Shown here piece by piece: positions 1 to 11,381 of a stretch of DNA of 64,000 nt; positions within the stretch are counted from its first letter, which is position 1; each line of letters begins with the position of its first letter. The notes beneath the pieces are model-generated. The model worked only from the letters and a program-made list of their open reading frames with translations, did no database searches and was not told where the DNA came from. The DNA comes from Brachionus manjavacas. Its lineage: Eukaryota; Rotifera; Eurotatoria; Ploima; Brachionidae. Both the position numbers and the translations under genes were made by a program. The stretch spans positions 4,881,501-4,945,500 of the forward strand of contig JAHQIY010000005.1 of assembly GCA_019054805.1 (NCBI GenBank), read 5' to 3'.

Positions 1-771
1 TGAAAAATCGCTCCATCTGAGGCACGTCATGACTCTTCAATGCCTGATCGTACCTTTCATTTACAATCGCTTGCAGTTTTGTCTTCGACTCTTGTAGGAC
101 ATTAAAAGACTGATCTAGGAAATTTTTTTCCGCCTCATCAATTGTGCCACTTTTGAGTCGAAGCGAGTCTTTGTCAAAACTCAAATATTTATGTATGTGA
201 TTAGCAGCCTTTAATTTTTTAGAAGATAAAAATTTTAATATAATTTTTTTATTATTTTAAATTACAGATTCGTAATCTTCTTCGTTCAGTGCTTCAGTTA
301 CACCATCAGTGCATGCCTTCAAATCTAAAATATCAGTCACTCGTTTAATACAGCTGGACACTCGTCCCTTGAGATTTTTAAATAAGCATTTTAATAAATT
401 GTTGTAAAGGCATTACTTTGGCAACGTCAAGTTGTCTCACTTTGCTGCTCACGTTATCAGCCAGATCACTGGTGAAATCTATCATTTTTGACAAATTTTG
501 AGAGTCCTTGTAAATAATTTGAATACTCTGACTTCGAAATTTTCCATCATTAAAATTTTTTATTTTGAATAAAATAATTTTACCATATCGACTTAATTGA
601 ATTGAATTTGTTTTCATTTATGGCATGGTTATTTAGCAATTGCTGGAGTTCTTCATCAACTTTTTTCTTAAAAATTTCAAATTGAAAATGAGTGAATTTT
701 TTGAAAATTTCGAGTACCTCTCTATCAAAAAGAGACTCGTATTCCTTTTTTAAATCATCAATCGACTCCAT
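1..771 (-). CDS. COG4: Conserved oligomeric Golgi complex subunit 4, N-terminal part (runs off the left edge)
   Basis: COG4 is a lobe A subunit of the COG tethering complex, which acts in retrograde transport within the Golgi. The window holds about the first 200 residues in four exons read on the minus strand: 771-584, 531-417, 367-266 and 208-1. The start is the ATG at 769-771. The strongest match is in exon 2, where SDLADNVSSKVRQLDVAK is nearly the same as human COG4. Exon 3 gives DILDLKACTDGV and exon 4 gives AANHIHKYLSFDKDSL, both in the family order, ending near the conserved segment VPQMERFF at the window edge. The first two exons are charged and coiled-coil-like, as expected for the N-terminus. 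The three introns are 47-57 bp, and two of the acceptors end in AAG. The rest of the gene lies outside the window. Family assignment is secure. Confidence 0.93.
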
Positions 772-1996
772 TAATTTAGGTTGTCAGGAGTTTTTTTTTA
801 CTAAATGCAATCGATTCAAAATTTGACAAAAACCTTACACATAAGTTAAAATAAAAAGGAATTTTTGTTGATTTAAATATTTCATGCAAGTAATTTAAAA
901 TATTTTGTTCATAATTTTTGCTGAATGCAAATTATTTTGAAATGTTGCAAGCTCACAAATAGAGTAGGGTTCGACAAAGAGACAATGGACTATTTCGGTC
1001 ATTTTATTCGACCATTGAAATCTTTTATCTCAAATATCAATATGGCTCGGTATTTGTATTTTCTCAAGGTTATGAATATTCATAATTTTCGAGGTAGAAT
1101 AAACCAACTCAGTATAAATTAAGGGTGAGGATTAAAGAAATAAAATCTTAATAAAACATATAAAAAGTGAATCAAGCATAAACATAATTTTACTTTTTTA
1201 AACTGTTACCAATCAAATAAACATTATTGTGAAAAAGTTATGAAACGTTTTTTCATAAATTTTATTATTTATATTATTATTATTCAATCGCTAGGCTAAA
1301 AAAAGGACTTAGATCCATTCGGAGTAGCGTGAGTATTTTCTCAGAATATTTATATTTACTTATTTATTCATAAATGTTAATAAAACATGAAAAAAAAACA
1401 TTTTTGTTTAAAAAAATAGATGAAATAATTATTCAAAGTGGTCATTAAAATCCATTCGTTTCCGTCTCATTTTGTTTATTTTATATTTTGTTTTCTTTTT
1501 TTTAACATTGATATTTAACATTGAGTTTTAGTTCATTTTTTTAAAGATTCAAAATTTTAGTATATGTTGTTATTTTTTTAGATTCACATTTAATTTGTTT
1601 GCTTTATCTCCCTCCAAACATTAAATTAAATTCAGTTTGCTATTACTTATGAACCAAAATTTTCTTGCAGTCTCAGTAAAAATAGTTATTTTCCTAAAAT
1701 ATGTACTTTGAACAAAAAATATTACCGTAATACCCAAAAAAAAGCTAAGATTTTTTATATCAAATAGATGAAAAATATTGAATAAGCATTTCGATTTGAA
1801 CATATGAGCAAAATTATTTTTTACAGCCTAAGCGTACGATTTTATACAGGTAGAAGCTAACAAAAAATTTTAGATTTTAAGTGCCTAGTCATTAATTTCA
1901 CGTGGGAAAGGTATGCTCGCCAAAGATGCTTCTCCTCGTATAAATTAAACATATAAATTATTTATTGTAGCTTTCAAACATTATTTGTGGAAAAAA
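772..1996. other. Divergent intergenic region COG4/PSPH
   Basis: About 1.2 kb of AT-rich DNA between the two diverging start codons. Small open frames here (925-1122 plus, 1621-1803 minus) have no recognisable similarity and strongly AT-driven composition, so they are not called. A TTGTAG acceptor-like site at about 1967-1972 lies shortly upstream of the PSPH start codon. Nothing else stands out. Confidence 0.5.
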
Positions 1997-3019
1997 ATGA
2001 GCATTCAAAACAAGCAAGATTTGGTAAATTTGTGGAAAAACGCTGACTGTGTTTGCTTCGACGTAGACTCAACAGTATGCATCAACGAGGCCATAGATGA
2101 TCTGGCAGAGTTTGCCGGAATGGGCTCTGAAGTTCATGAATTGTATGAAATTTTTTATTTAAATAAAAATTTAATTTAATTTTTAAACTAATTTTAGAAC
2201 TAAAAAAGCCATGGGAGGAAATGTGACCTTTAAGCAAGCGCTGGCTCAGCGCTTAAACATCATTAAGCCTTCCAAAAAATTAGTAGAAGATTTTATTCAG
2301 AATGATAAGTGCAAACTTACACCTAAATTAAAGTATGTATTAACAAGTAAAAAAATTTTCTGTTCGAATTTAAATTTGATTTATCATTAAACAGAAGCTC
2401 TATAAATCAAAGCTTCTGATAACCTCTTTGCATTTACTTCAACTTTGAGGTGAATTCGGAAAAAAGTATTTAAAATTTTTTTTTAATAACTTTCTTCCTA
2501 GGGATCTAGTAGACGCTCTTCTTGCAAAAAAAGTGTCTGTTTATTTAGTTTCCGGCGGATTTAGACTCTTTATCAATCCGATTGCAGATAAACTAAATGT
2601 ACCAAAGGACAATATTTTTGCAAACACCTTGATATTCGATCAAAATGGTAGCTTACACTTAAAATTTAAAAGTTTTTTTTTTTTAATTTATTTTTAAAGG
2701 TGAATATTTATCTTTTGATGAAAATGAGTACACGAGTGAATCAGGTGGCAAAGCTAGAGTTATTGATTATTTAAAAAAAAAGCACGGCTATAGGAAAGTT
2801 GTGATGATTGGCGATGGATGGACTGATTACGAAAGTTGTCCCCCAGCGGTAATCATTTTTCCGAAATCAATCTTATTAAAAATTAAAAATCTTAACTATT
2901 TATCTATACAGGATGGATTTATTGGTTTTGGTGGAAATGTGGTGAGAGAAAATGTTAAGTCAAAAAGCTTGTGGTTCGTCTATGATTTCCAAGAGTTAAT
3001 CGATTCTTTAAAAAACTAA
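1997..3019 (+). CDS. PSPH: Phosphoserine phosphatase
   Basis: PSPH hydrolyses O-phosphoserine, the last step of serine synthesis, as a Mg-dependent HAD-family enzyme. There are five exons: 1997-2142, 2198-2332, 2502-2647, 2700-2848 and 2912-3019, giving about 227 residues, close to the human length of 225. The catalytic motif I DVDST is at residues 22-26, so D22 is the predicted nucleophile and D24 the acid/base. Motif II is in VYLVSGGF, the lysine region in SESGGKARVI, and motif IV in MIGDGWTDYESCPPA, followed by FIGFGGNVVRENVKS near the C-terminus. The cap segment AMGGNVTFKQALAQRL is also conserved. The start is the ATG at 1997; the frame is open slightly upstream but has no earlier ATG. 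ABCB6-like lies 268 bp downstream on the same strand. Confidence 0.96.
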
Positions 3020-3287
3020 ATTGCTTTTTTACCGAAAAACTAGTTTAGACATAGGAAAATTAAATTTATTTCAAATATTTCTAATTTTAATAAATTTTTT
3101 AATGTTAACTAATTTTTTTCTTCTCACAAACGACCTACACAATCCAAATGTATATTCGAAATTTAACCAAGAGAATGCTAAATTTTTTTTGCAAATAAGT
3201 TTACTTGTTTATAAATAAAAATAAATTATTGCAAAAATTTTTTATTATTTTTAATCTAAATTAATTAATTGTATTAGAACTAGATAA

Positions 3288-6200
3288 ATGTTTTGTCCAT
3301 CAAATTCAAGCGTTTTCATCAACACATGGACAAATGAGGGATTTTCGCTGTGCTTTTTTGACTCAATTTTCTATTCGATTTCCTTTGGCTTCATTCTCTT
3401 ATTTGGTAGTATCCAAATATCGTTTTATGTGTAAGTTTTTTGGGTAGTTAATTTTTTATTTCTAAAATAACTTGATTATTGTTTGGCAGAAAATTCTCCA
3501 ACAACATCGATAAAGAATATTTGAGCAAAAATTTCTTATTCAAACTTCAGTACTTGCTTCATTTTCTGCTTATGCTCGAGGCGTTTATCAAGTTCTCCAT
3601 TGAAACAACCATTATAGAAAAAAATAAGTTCTACGGATATTTAATTTTGAATTGTGTAACAAAATCAATTTCGTGGATACTGGCCATTGTGTTAGTATTC
3701 TTCGAAAGTTGTAAGGCACTGCCAAGCATCCCCTCTCGTGGACATGGACTTGTTTTGCTTATTTTTTGGACACTTCAATTGATCATAGAAAATTTTGCTT
3801 TCATATCATACAAAGGCGATGAATGGTTCTGGAAATTGGACTCAAAAGCAGACAAAATTCGCTTTTCTCTGTGGTGTTTTAGATTTAGCGCAACTTTAAT
3901 CTGTTTTTTGATCGGCTTTCGCGCTCCTGGTGTACCAAAACGAAGATATGGTCTAATGATTGTAAATACATTATTAAAAGAACTAAAAATAAATTAATTT
4001 TTTATTAAAAAATCAAATTTCTACCATAGGAAAGCCAAGAAGTGGAATCGTTTTCTCAAAAATTGATCAAAAGACTCAGATTATCATTCAGCTACATTTG
4101 GAAAACAGAATCCATAATCACAAAGGCATGCTTTTTCATTTGTTTGCTAATAGTAATGTCATTAAGAGTGACGTCAGTGATGGTTTCGATATTTTCAAAA
4201 ATTTTAATTAATCAGATGATAGATATAAGAAATAATAACACAGATGGCTTCGAAACGTCAGATAATATTGTTTTCGATGAGCCATTCAAGTTTCCACTCT
4301 TGCTTCTGGTTACTTTGACCGTGCTTCAATTTCTTGATGGAAAACTAATACAAAATGGTTTTTTGAACAACTTAAGAAGCTTTCTGTGGCTACAAGTCAA
4401 GCAGAATATTAAAAAATTGGCTTCAAAAAACATTTTTTTCAATGTCCAAAAATTGTCTTACAATCTTCACTCACAAAATGAGCCGAAAGAGTTCTATAAT
4501 CTAATCAATGATGGGTCTGAGAGTATCAGCAATTTTCTTAGTTGTCTGCTCTTCGATTTAACGCCTATATTTTTGGACATTTTAATAGCAATTGTTTACT
4601 TCATGTTCTTGTTTAATATGTGGTTTAGCATTTTGATATTTTTATCTCTTTCAATCTATTTAAGTAAGAAAATTTTTTTTTTGTTTAAATTAAATATTAA
4701 ACTTGAAAAAAGCTATTACTATTTATATCAGCGAACGTCGGGCTAAATTAAATGAAGTTCTGAATGAAAGAAAGAAAAATTTGGAAAAAAAAACACTTGA
4801 ATCTTTGGCAAACGTCAAATTTGTTAAACTTAACGTCGCTGAGAACCATGAAACCGAAAAATTTACCAAATTAGGCGAGCAATGCCAAGTATGTTATTTT
4901 TGGGTTTGTCTTAAAAATCTTGATTTTTAAAAAATTTGAAGATTGCTGAAACAACGACTTTAAAATCATTGTGGTTTTTGAATTTACTGCAAAACATGGT
5001 CATGAATGTAAGTCTTTTGGTTGGGTCGATCTACTGTTCCTGGCTGATAACAACCGAAGAGGCTCTTAGCATTGGAGACTTTGTTTTGTTCGCATCATTT
5101 TTACTAAGGCTGTATTCAGAATTGAGTTCTCTGGGCTCTCATTATAAGTATTCAATTGAATCAATAATTTTTTTTTGTTCAATTTTCATAATTTAGATCG
5201 ATAAAAAAAAGTTTTTATGATATGGAAATTGCGCTAAATTACACTGATTATTATTTATTAAAATCAAGAAATTTAAAAAATTTCGAGTATCAAAATGGTA
5301 TTTTGCGTTTTGAAGGTGTGTCTTTTGACAATTTTGCAGGGTAATGAGTTTAGCAGATTTGTCTCTATTTTTTTATAGCTTTCTCAATTAAGAGATCCGG
5401 CTGATGCGATAAATTTTTCGATCGAACCAAACCAAAAGCTTGGTTTGACCGGGTGTACTTCCAATGAGATAGAAAAAATTGAAGAAGTGATGCTCAAATT
5501 GAATAGCTATTTTAGTGGAATGATAAAATATGACAACCAAGATGTTAGAAATTTAGAAGAAGAATCATTAAGACGCTTAGTTGGACTTTTGGATTTGAAT
5601 GAAATTAAACTTTTTTACAATGAAACATTCGAATTTAATCTGGTCTATGGGAAATTAGGCTATATTAACTATTCTGATCTAGAAAAGATAGTAGATTTTG
5701 CCGGTCTAAAGCAAAAACTAGAAAGCATGGAAGACGGATTCAAAACAAAAATCTCAAAAGAAGATAGCATTTTCACACGAGAAGATTTGATAAAGGTATA
5801 ATTGATAAAAATTAAAATATTTTGAAAATTTTACATTTCTGCTACATTTTTGAAAATTTAATTGACTCCATAATCATTAAAATCTAAAATCCCATTGTGA
5901 AAGGGAAAACTTAACTTTGGAGAATTACTTTAAAATTTAGCATTGTTTAAAAAAGATTAATATTATTATTTTGACTGGATTTCTCTTTAAATTTAATATT
6001 ATTCAGTATAAAAGTTATCATCGAGTTATTTTTTATTGCATTTTGATAAGCTTTATTTTAAAACATCCCTTAAAGCAAAATATTTTTCATGTTTAGAATA
6101 AAAGTTGGTATTTTAAATTCTTTAATTAAAGCTTAGGGTAAATTAATTGCTTAAAAAATACTAGTAACTTTTGAGAAAAATGTGATAGTGTGAATCAAGC

Positions 6201-6698
6201 TACTGATTTGTTTTATAATTTATTTTAAAAAAATTAAATTTCTTTCAATTGAACTGAAGCAATTTTAAAAAACTTCACTGTCCTAATAGATTCTTAGAAA
6301 TTCATTTGACTGAATACCTAAAAAAAGATTGAAAATTGTTTAGTTTTAAACTATTACGTGAAATTGGTGTTTTTTTGATTTTTTTTATAAATTTTCTTTT
6401 AGATCGGAATCGCAAGAATTTATGCAAAAAAACCGAACTTTTTAATCATTAACGATGTAAGATAGACGATAATTAAAACAAATTTTTTTTTATTATTTTT
6501 TGATTTAAGACAAGCATTGAATCGATTAAAAATGAAAAGATTAAAGACATGATCAAGGAAATCTGTCGAAATAGAACATGTCTATTTTTTTCAAACGACA
6601 AAGAAACCCTAAAGTCCATGGATAAAATATTGGTAATAGAAAAAGGCCGCACAGTTAAATGTGGCCATTATGAACAAATATTTGTTGATCAAATTTAA
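3288..6698 (+). CDS. ABCB6: ABCB6-like half ABC transporter with a degenerate, apparently inactive nucleotide-binding domain
   Basis: Nine exons (3288-3430, 3490-3961, 4030-4663, 4713-4888, 4942-5147, 5197-5340, 5393-5795, 6403-6456, 6510-6698) join in frame to about 806 residues; human ABCB6 has 842. The N-terminal membrane domain typical of ABCB6 is present (FSLWCFRFSATLICFLIGFR), followed by the exporter membrane domain (FLNNLRSFLWLQVKQ; IGDFVLFASFLLRLYSELSS). ABCB6 proteins are linked to porphyrin and metal transport at mitochondrial, Golgi or endolysosomal membranes. The ATPase half keeps the fold order but not the chemistry. The Walker A position reads GCTSNEIEK (612-620) and lacks the Lys-Ser/Thr pair. 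The signature position reads FTRED (719-723). Walker B reads FLIIND with Asn743 for Asp and Asp744 for Glu. The H-loop His is Asn773, and the Q-loop Gln and A-loop Tyr are also gone. Intron 7 (5796-6402, 607 bp) falls just after the signature. Family is secure; function is unknown, most likely a non-hydrolysing paralogue. Confidence 0.9.
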
Positions 6699-7097
6699 AT
6701 TTATATTTCTTTTTGCATGAAAACAAGTTTTAATTATTCGATTTTTAAAAAATATTTTGTAAATTTTTTAAGCGTGACATTAATTTTAATATTTTGACTT
6801 AAAAAAAACATGTTTGAAATATGAAATTTATCTTATTGATCCATATTGTTCGTATCGAAATTATTAAAATAAATCTATAATAACAAATTCTTTTTTTTTA
6901 GCCAAGACTTGTTTTAAACAAATTTAAAAAAATTTTATTCTCTTATAAATAAATATACAGAAAAAATTTATAGAGTTATGTTAAATATAAAGTGACTAAT
7001 AATTTGATAGAATTTAGTAGTTTAAATCTTAGCTTGACAAAAAATTTACAAATTATTATTGTGAAAAAGTAAGTTTGTTCATAAATGAGTGACACAA
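6699..7097. other. Convergent intergenic region ABCB6-like/SLMAP
   Basis: About 400 bp of AT-rich sequence between two converging stop codons. It presumably holds both 3' untranslated regions; AATAAA-like words occur but cannot be singled out in such AT-rich DNA. No gene seen. Confidence 0.5.
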
Positions 7098-10000
7098 TTA
7101 GAGATCGGTTGCCGTAATTGTGGATAGGATTGGATAAAATGCCATTAATATAGCAAATATCAAGACACTTAATGGCACCATTGAAAAATATGAAACCTAA
7201 ATAAAATTAAAAATTAATTAATAATTTAATGTATCAAATTTAATGCATTAAATTTTACAATTTTTGCACGCAATGACAAATCTTCGTAGCCATCGTTCAA
7301 ATCGTCCAAGACAGAATCGGTCGTGTCTAGTTTATCTTTATACTCTTCGCATTGCTCTTCGAGGTCTTTTATCTTCGATTCTAGCTCATGAATTTTTTGA
7401 TTATTCAAAGTGGTAGTATCAGTTTCTACTGTTTTCGTCGTTTTCTGTTCCAAAACTCCCTTTAGTTCTTCCAATTTTTTGACTGAATCTTCCAGCTGTT
7501 TAAAATAGGCCCCTTCATCCAAACTCTTGTTTAACAGAGCAGGTCGATCTCTGTATAAAAATATTTATTATTTTAAAATTTTTTAAAATTGATCCCTTTA
7601 CTCTATAATTTGACGAGCTGCTATTTGAACTACTTGTACTTGGGTCTTGAACTGATCGTATTCGCTGACTGAACTAAAGCAACCATCATTTGAAATAAAA
7701 TTCGATTTTTCTGCCAAGTCTTTTTCACTTTTACTCAAATTAAACAAATTATTTACATTTGTTTCTTTGGATTCAAATGAGTCGTTTGATTTTGACATGT
7801 TTAAAACATTGGTCAAATTAAAATTTATGAGCTCGTTTTTGCTCAAGACCAATTTTTCGATCAATTTATTTTTTTCCTCGAGTTGTTTTTCCAAATCGTC
7901 CAATTTGGCCGATTTTTCCTTCATCAATGAATCAAACTTTTCTTCACTTTGCAATCTCTCCGGAGAATTATCTTAAAATTTTTGTTAAAAAAATCTACTT
8001 TAATATTTGTGAAATCCATTAATTGAAATTATTTGAAACTATTAAAAAATCACTGTCAATCATTGATCGGTTTTATATGAATTTCATCAAACTTTTCAAT
8101 TAAAAAATTTTTCAATCATACCTTTCAAATAATTTAGTTCATCTTTTAGCTTAAAATTTGAATTTATTTCGATTTCAAGCTTTTGTTTGAGATCTTCAAT
8201 TTCAAAATTCAAATTTTTCAATTCGATATTCAAAGGAGTTATTTTTGAATTTTCATTCAAGTCCAGCTGTTCCAAATTATTTCCAATTTCTTCATGTGAA
8301 GTTTGCTCGGAAATTAATGCCACATTTTCTTTTTCGTCTTCAACTTTTCCATTCGATGAAGAAAGATTGAGTGACTCTTTTTGGCAAACCAATTCAGAAT
8401 CGTTAATGATATTATTAGATACATCATTGAGAACTTCGCTTTTAATTGAAATTTTCTTATCAGTATCGCTAGTTTCCTGGCTTTCAGGTTCTGATTTAAG
8501 ATTTTCTTTAACTTCGAATTTGGCCATCTCTTGCTCGTAGGTCTCTATTTTTTTGGCGTACATTTCATTTATATCTTTTATTTGTTCAAATTTGACCAAA
8601 AGACCTTCCAATTGTTTCGATTGAATGTCCTTTTCTGCAATTAACAATTCAATCTTAAATAGCGATACAAAATTAGGCTAAAAATTTTAATATTTTGAAT
8701 TTTTACTTGTGCAGTATGCTTTTTTTCCGACTCCACATATTCGGAAATTTGGTTTTCGTAATTCTGTTTGTCAGCATCCGAACTGGTGCATTTTTCGTTG
8801 TACTTCGTTTTGGCTTCTTCTAATTCATTTTGGAAATTTTCTATCTGTGTTAAAAATTCTTGGTTTTGGCCTGCCAAGTCAAGTATCTTGGATCTCAATT
8901 CTTCATTTAATCTATTTAATTGAGTCGATTCTTCTTCTTTAGTGCTAAACATTGTTTTAAATTCATCCAATTTCTGGTTCGACTCGTTTTTTTCTTCGAT
9001 TAGCTTCTGAATACTTTCCTATAAACAAAAAAATTTAAATTATTTTTAAAAGATTTTGTTGTTTAAAAACAATCCAAAGCTTGAAAAATTTCAATTAAAA
9101 ATAAAACATTAATTAGATTAAAATTGTTTAATTATTTAACTTTTTTTAAAAGTTAAAAAAGTCTCGGAAAAATTAAATTTGAAAATCTTTTGAGGGCCGT
9201 CTTTTCATTCGAATTTGGAGATTTGACAGCCATTTTTAACTCTAAATTATTTAAATTAAGAAATAATCCATAATTTGCTTAGATCTCCGAAAAATTATAA
9301 ATGAAGTTATAATAGATAATTTGATTTTAGGGAGGTGTATTTTAGTTCATCATTTTGATAAAATAAACAAAATTTCATTTACAAATTAATGCTTGTTCAT
9401 TTACCGTATTCCCTTGTTCGATATTGCAGCCTCATTAACAGAAACACAGCTTTGGTGCATGTATCAAACATCATCTCGCCCATGCTATAACATTCTTGAC
9501 TTACACCGCATGCTCTAAAAATTTGTTGTAAGCCTTGAATCTGTATTTATAAATTGAATTCTAAGAAAAATTGAAATTTTTGGCAAAAATCCCAAGCTTT
9601 AATGCCACATTAAACTAAAAAACTTGATTTTAATGCGGACTCAAGGTTCCAAAACACATTTTTAGAGGATGCGGTGTAAGTAATGAATGTAAAAACATGG
9701 GCGAAACGGTGTTTGTTGCTTGAACCAGAGTTTTTTTTCAGTTTATGAGGCTGCAATATCGAACAAAGGAATACGGCATTTTATCTTGTGTTTACTCGGC
9801 AAAGCAAATTTATTGAGCAAGCTTCTAGGATCATGTTTGAATTGAAGTTAATCTATCAGTACGAATTTTTAGTAAATAGAATGCTTTAAGGTGCAAAATT
9901 TAGAAAAAAATGTTAGAAAAAATTTAACTTTTTTTAAGTTTAAAAAACTTAGAATTCAATAAAACTTAATTAATTAAAAATATATCAATCATTTAGTTTT

Positions 10001-11381
10001 TTTTAAAAGGTCATTTTTATTTAATTTTAATATGAAATACTAACTTTTGCTGAATCTTCTATTTTAAGTTTTTCTTCGCGTAAAGAATTAATTGCTTTTT
10101 TGTATTGTTCTTCGTTAATATTCTAAAAAAAACAAAAAAAAAATATTTAAAAAAAACAAAAAATTTAATTCTCACTTTGTTGTTTAAATTATTCTGTTTT
10201 TCTAAACAATCGATTCTAGATAGCAATCGGTCCTCTTGTATTAGGGTCTATAAAATGTAAAAGTAAATATTTTTCAATGCGAATTATGGTCATTTTTTTG
10301 TCACACTTACCAGCCATCCGTTTTCACTTGTTTGCCTAGCTTGGTCGATAAATGACTGTAAACTATTAAGTTTTTGATTCAAGATTTCTTCTCTCATCAT
10401 AGCCTCCTATTTTTAAAAAAGCTCAAATGTTTTTGTTACTTTTTTAAGCTCTGATAAGTACTTGTAAAAATAAAGCCAACTGATAGAGCTCCTGTGTTTG
10501 CACATCTACTTTGTTCGTTTGCTGAGTGCTTAATTTATTTCAAAAATAGTTAGAATAATTTTATCTTTATTAAAAAATAAATAATAAAGATCTAAATGGA
10601 ATGATGAAAATAAAATTCTAAATTAACCTTCAAAATTTTCTACCTTTATAATGAATAAAATTTTAAAGGTATCAGCTTTTATTTTAGAAATAATTATTCT
10701 CTTACGGTTTATAAATGGCTTCAACTCCGAATCGATGAAACAATCTAACTTCAACAGTAATACATCCATGGGTCACCTTTTTTGTATTCTCAGTTACATC
10801 AACTCCGAATTGAATAATGTCACCTGATGTTAACTCGTATGGAGGACTATCTTCATTGCTTTTTCCGAGACGATTACCGTTTAAAAAAGTTCCATTCGAA
10901 CTTTTTGTGTCCTGAATGTAAAACTAAAATTTTAAAAATCGTTATCATAAATATAAACTTTTGCACTTGTTTCTGATTAAATTACTTTTCCATTTTCTTC
11001 CCACAAAAGAGCGTGATTTCTTGACAAAACTTTGCAATCAAAGATGGCGTTGTTTGGCTCGGGTCTAATCTTGGCAACTGATCTTCCTATTTTACATGAT
11101 TTGTCCAAAGGTATTCGTCTTTCTTCGAACAATTCACTCGAACTATTGCCATTTGAGCGAAATATAAAAACTGCATATGGACAATTTTCCAAATTGGCTG
11201 TGTTGCTATTAGGCGATTGTTGGCTCTGGTTAATAATTGGCGAAGTAGATGGTGGATTGGATAGGTAACTCGAGTTGAGGTTTTCTCTGCTCAAAAGTGT
11301 TTGATAATTCGATTGTGGAGACAAGGTTGACAGTGACGATAGTGACGAAGAGAAAGCATCTTCTTCCATAACTATTGTCAT
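7098..11381 (-). CDS. SLMAP: Sarcolemmal membrane-associated protein: FHA domain, coiled coils, C-terminal tail anchor
   Basis: SLMAP is a tail-anchored FHA/coiled-coil protein of the STRIPAK phosphatase complex. Its FHA domain binds phosphorylated Hippo kinase MST1/2, and the protein sits at ER, centrosomal and muscle membranes. About 11 exons, read down the minus strand: 11381-10986, 10923-10706, 10528-10462, 10406-10311, 10247-10176, 10122-10045, 9018-8707, 8653-8122, 7971-7602, 7550-7259 and 7196-7098, totalling about 843 residues (human about 828). A low-complexity Ser/Asn leader precedes the FHA domain, which shows GRS at 99-101, SRNH at 120-123 and QDTKSSNGTF at 136-145. Then come family blocks LYQLALFLQEAMMREEIL and LIQEDRLLSRI, long acidic coiled coils, and a hydrophobic C-terminal segment MVPLSVLIFAILMAFYPIL ending 10 residues later. 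Intron 6 (9019-10044) carries an inverted-repeat element. CFAP53 is divergent, 807 bp away. Confidence 0.93.
9403..9780. mobile_element. Foldback (MITE-like) inverted-repeat element in an SLMAP intron
   Basis: The left arm (about 9403-9516) and right arm (about 9664-9780) are inverted copies. The left arm starts CCGTATTCCCTTGTTCGATA and the reverse complement of the right arm starts CCGTATTCCTTTGTTCGATA. Both continue through TTGCAGCCTCAT, TCGCCCATG and CTTACACCGCAT. Similarity continues weakly inward (CCTTGA.TC.G), so the whole 380 bp could fold into one long hairpin. It has no coding capacity. The arms have diverged, so it is an old non-autonomous DNA transposon or foldback element. Target-site duplications are not clear. 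Confidence 0.75.

Noticed and set aside
925-1803. Two short ORFs in the COG4/PSPH gap
   Set aside because: Composition and length are as expected by chance in AT-rich DNA, and neither has splice partners or motifs.
2393-2420. Short hairpin AGAAGCT...AGCTTCT in PSPH intron 2
   Set aside because: A 7-base stem is expected by chance at this scale and has no wider context.
3021-3218. Small plus-strand ORF between PSPH and ABCB6-like
   Set aside because: Leu/Phe/Asn-rich, AT-driven, with no true ATG context and no similarity; it sits in the PSPH 3' region.
3288-6698. Calling the ABCB6-like gene a pseudogene
   Set aside because: All nine exons join without stops or frameshifts, splice sites are good, and conserved scaffold residues remain around the lost motifs. 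Loss is confined to catalytic positions, so it is kept as a coding gene with an open question on function.
8187-8540. 117-codon plus-strand ORF opposite the SLMAP coiled coil
   Set aside because: It is the antisense shadow of a Glu/Lys/Leu-rich exon, which naturally gives a Phe/Ser-rich open frame.
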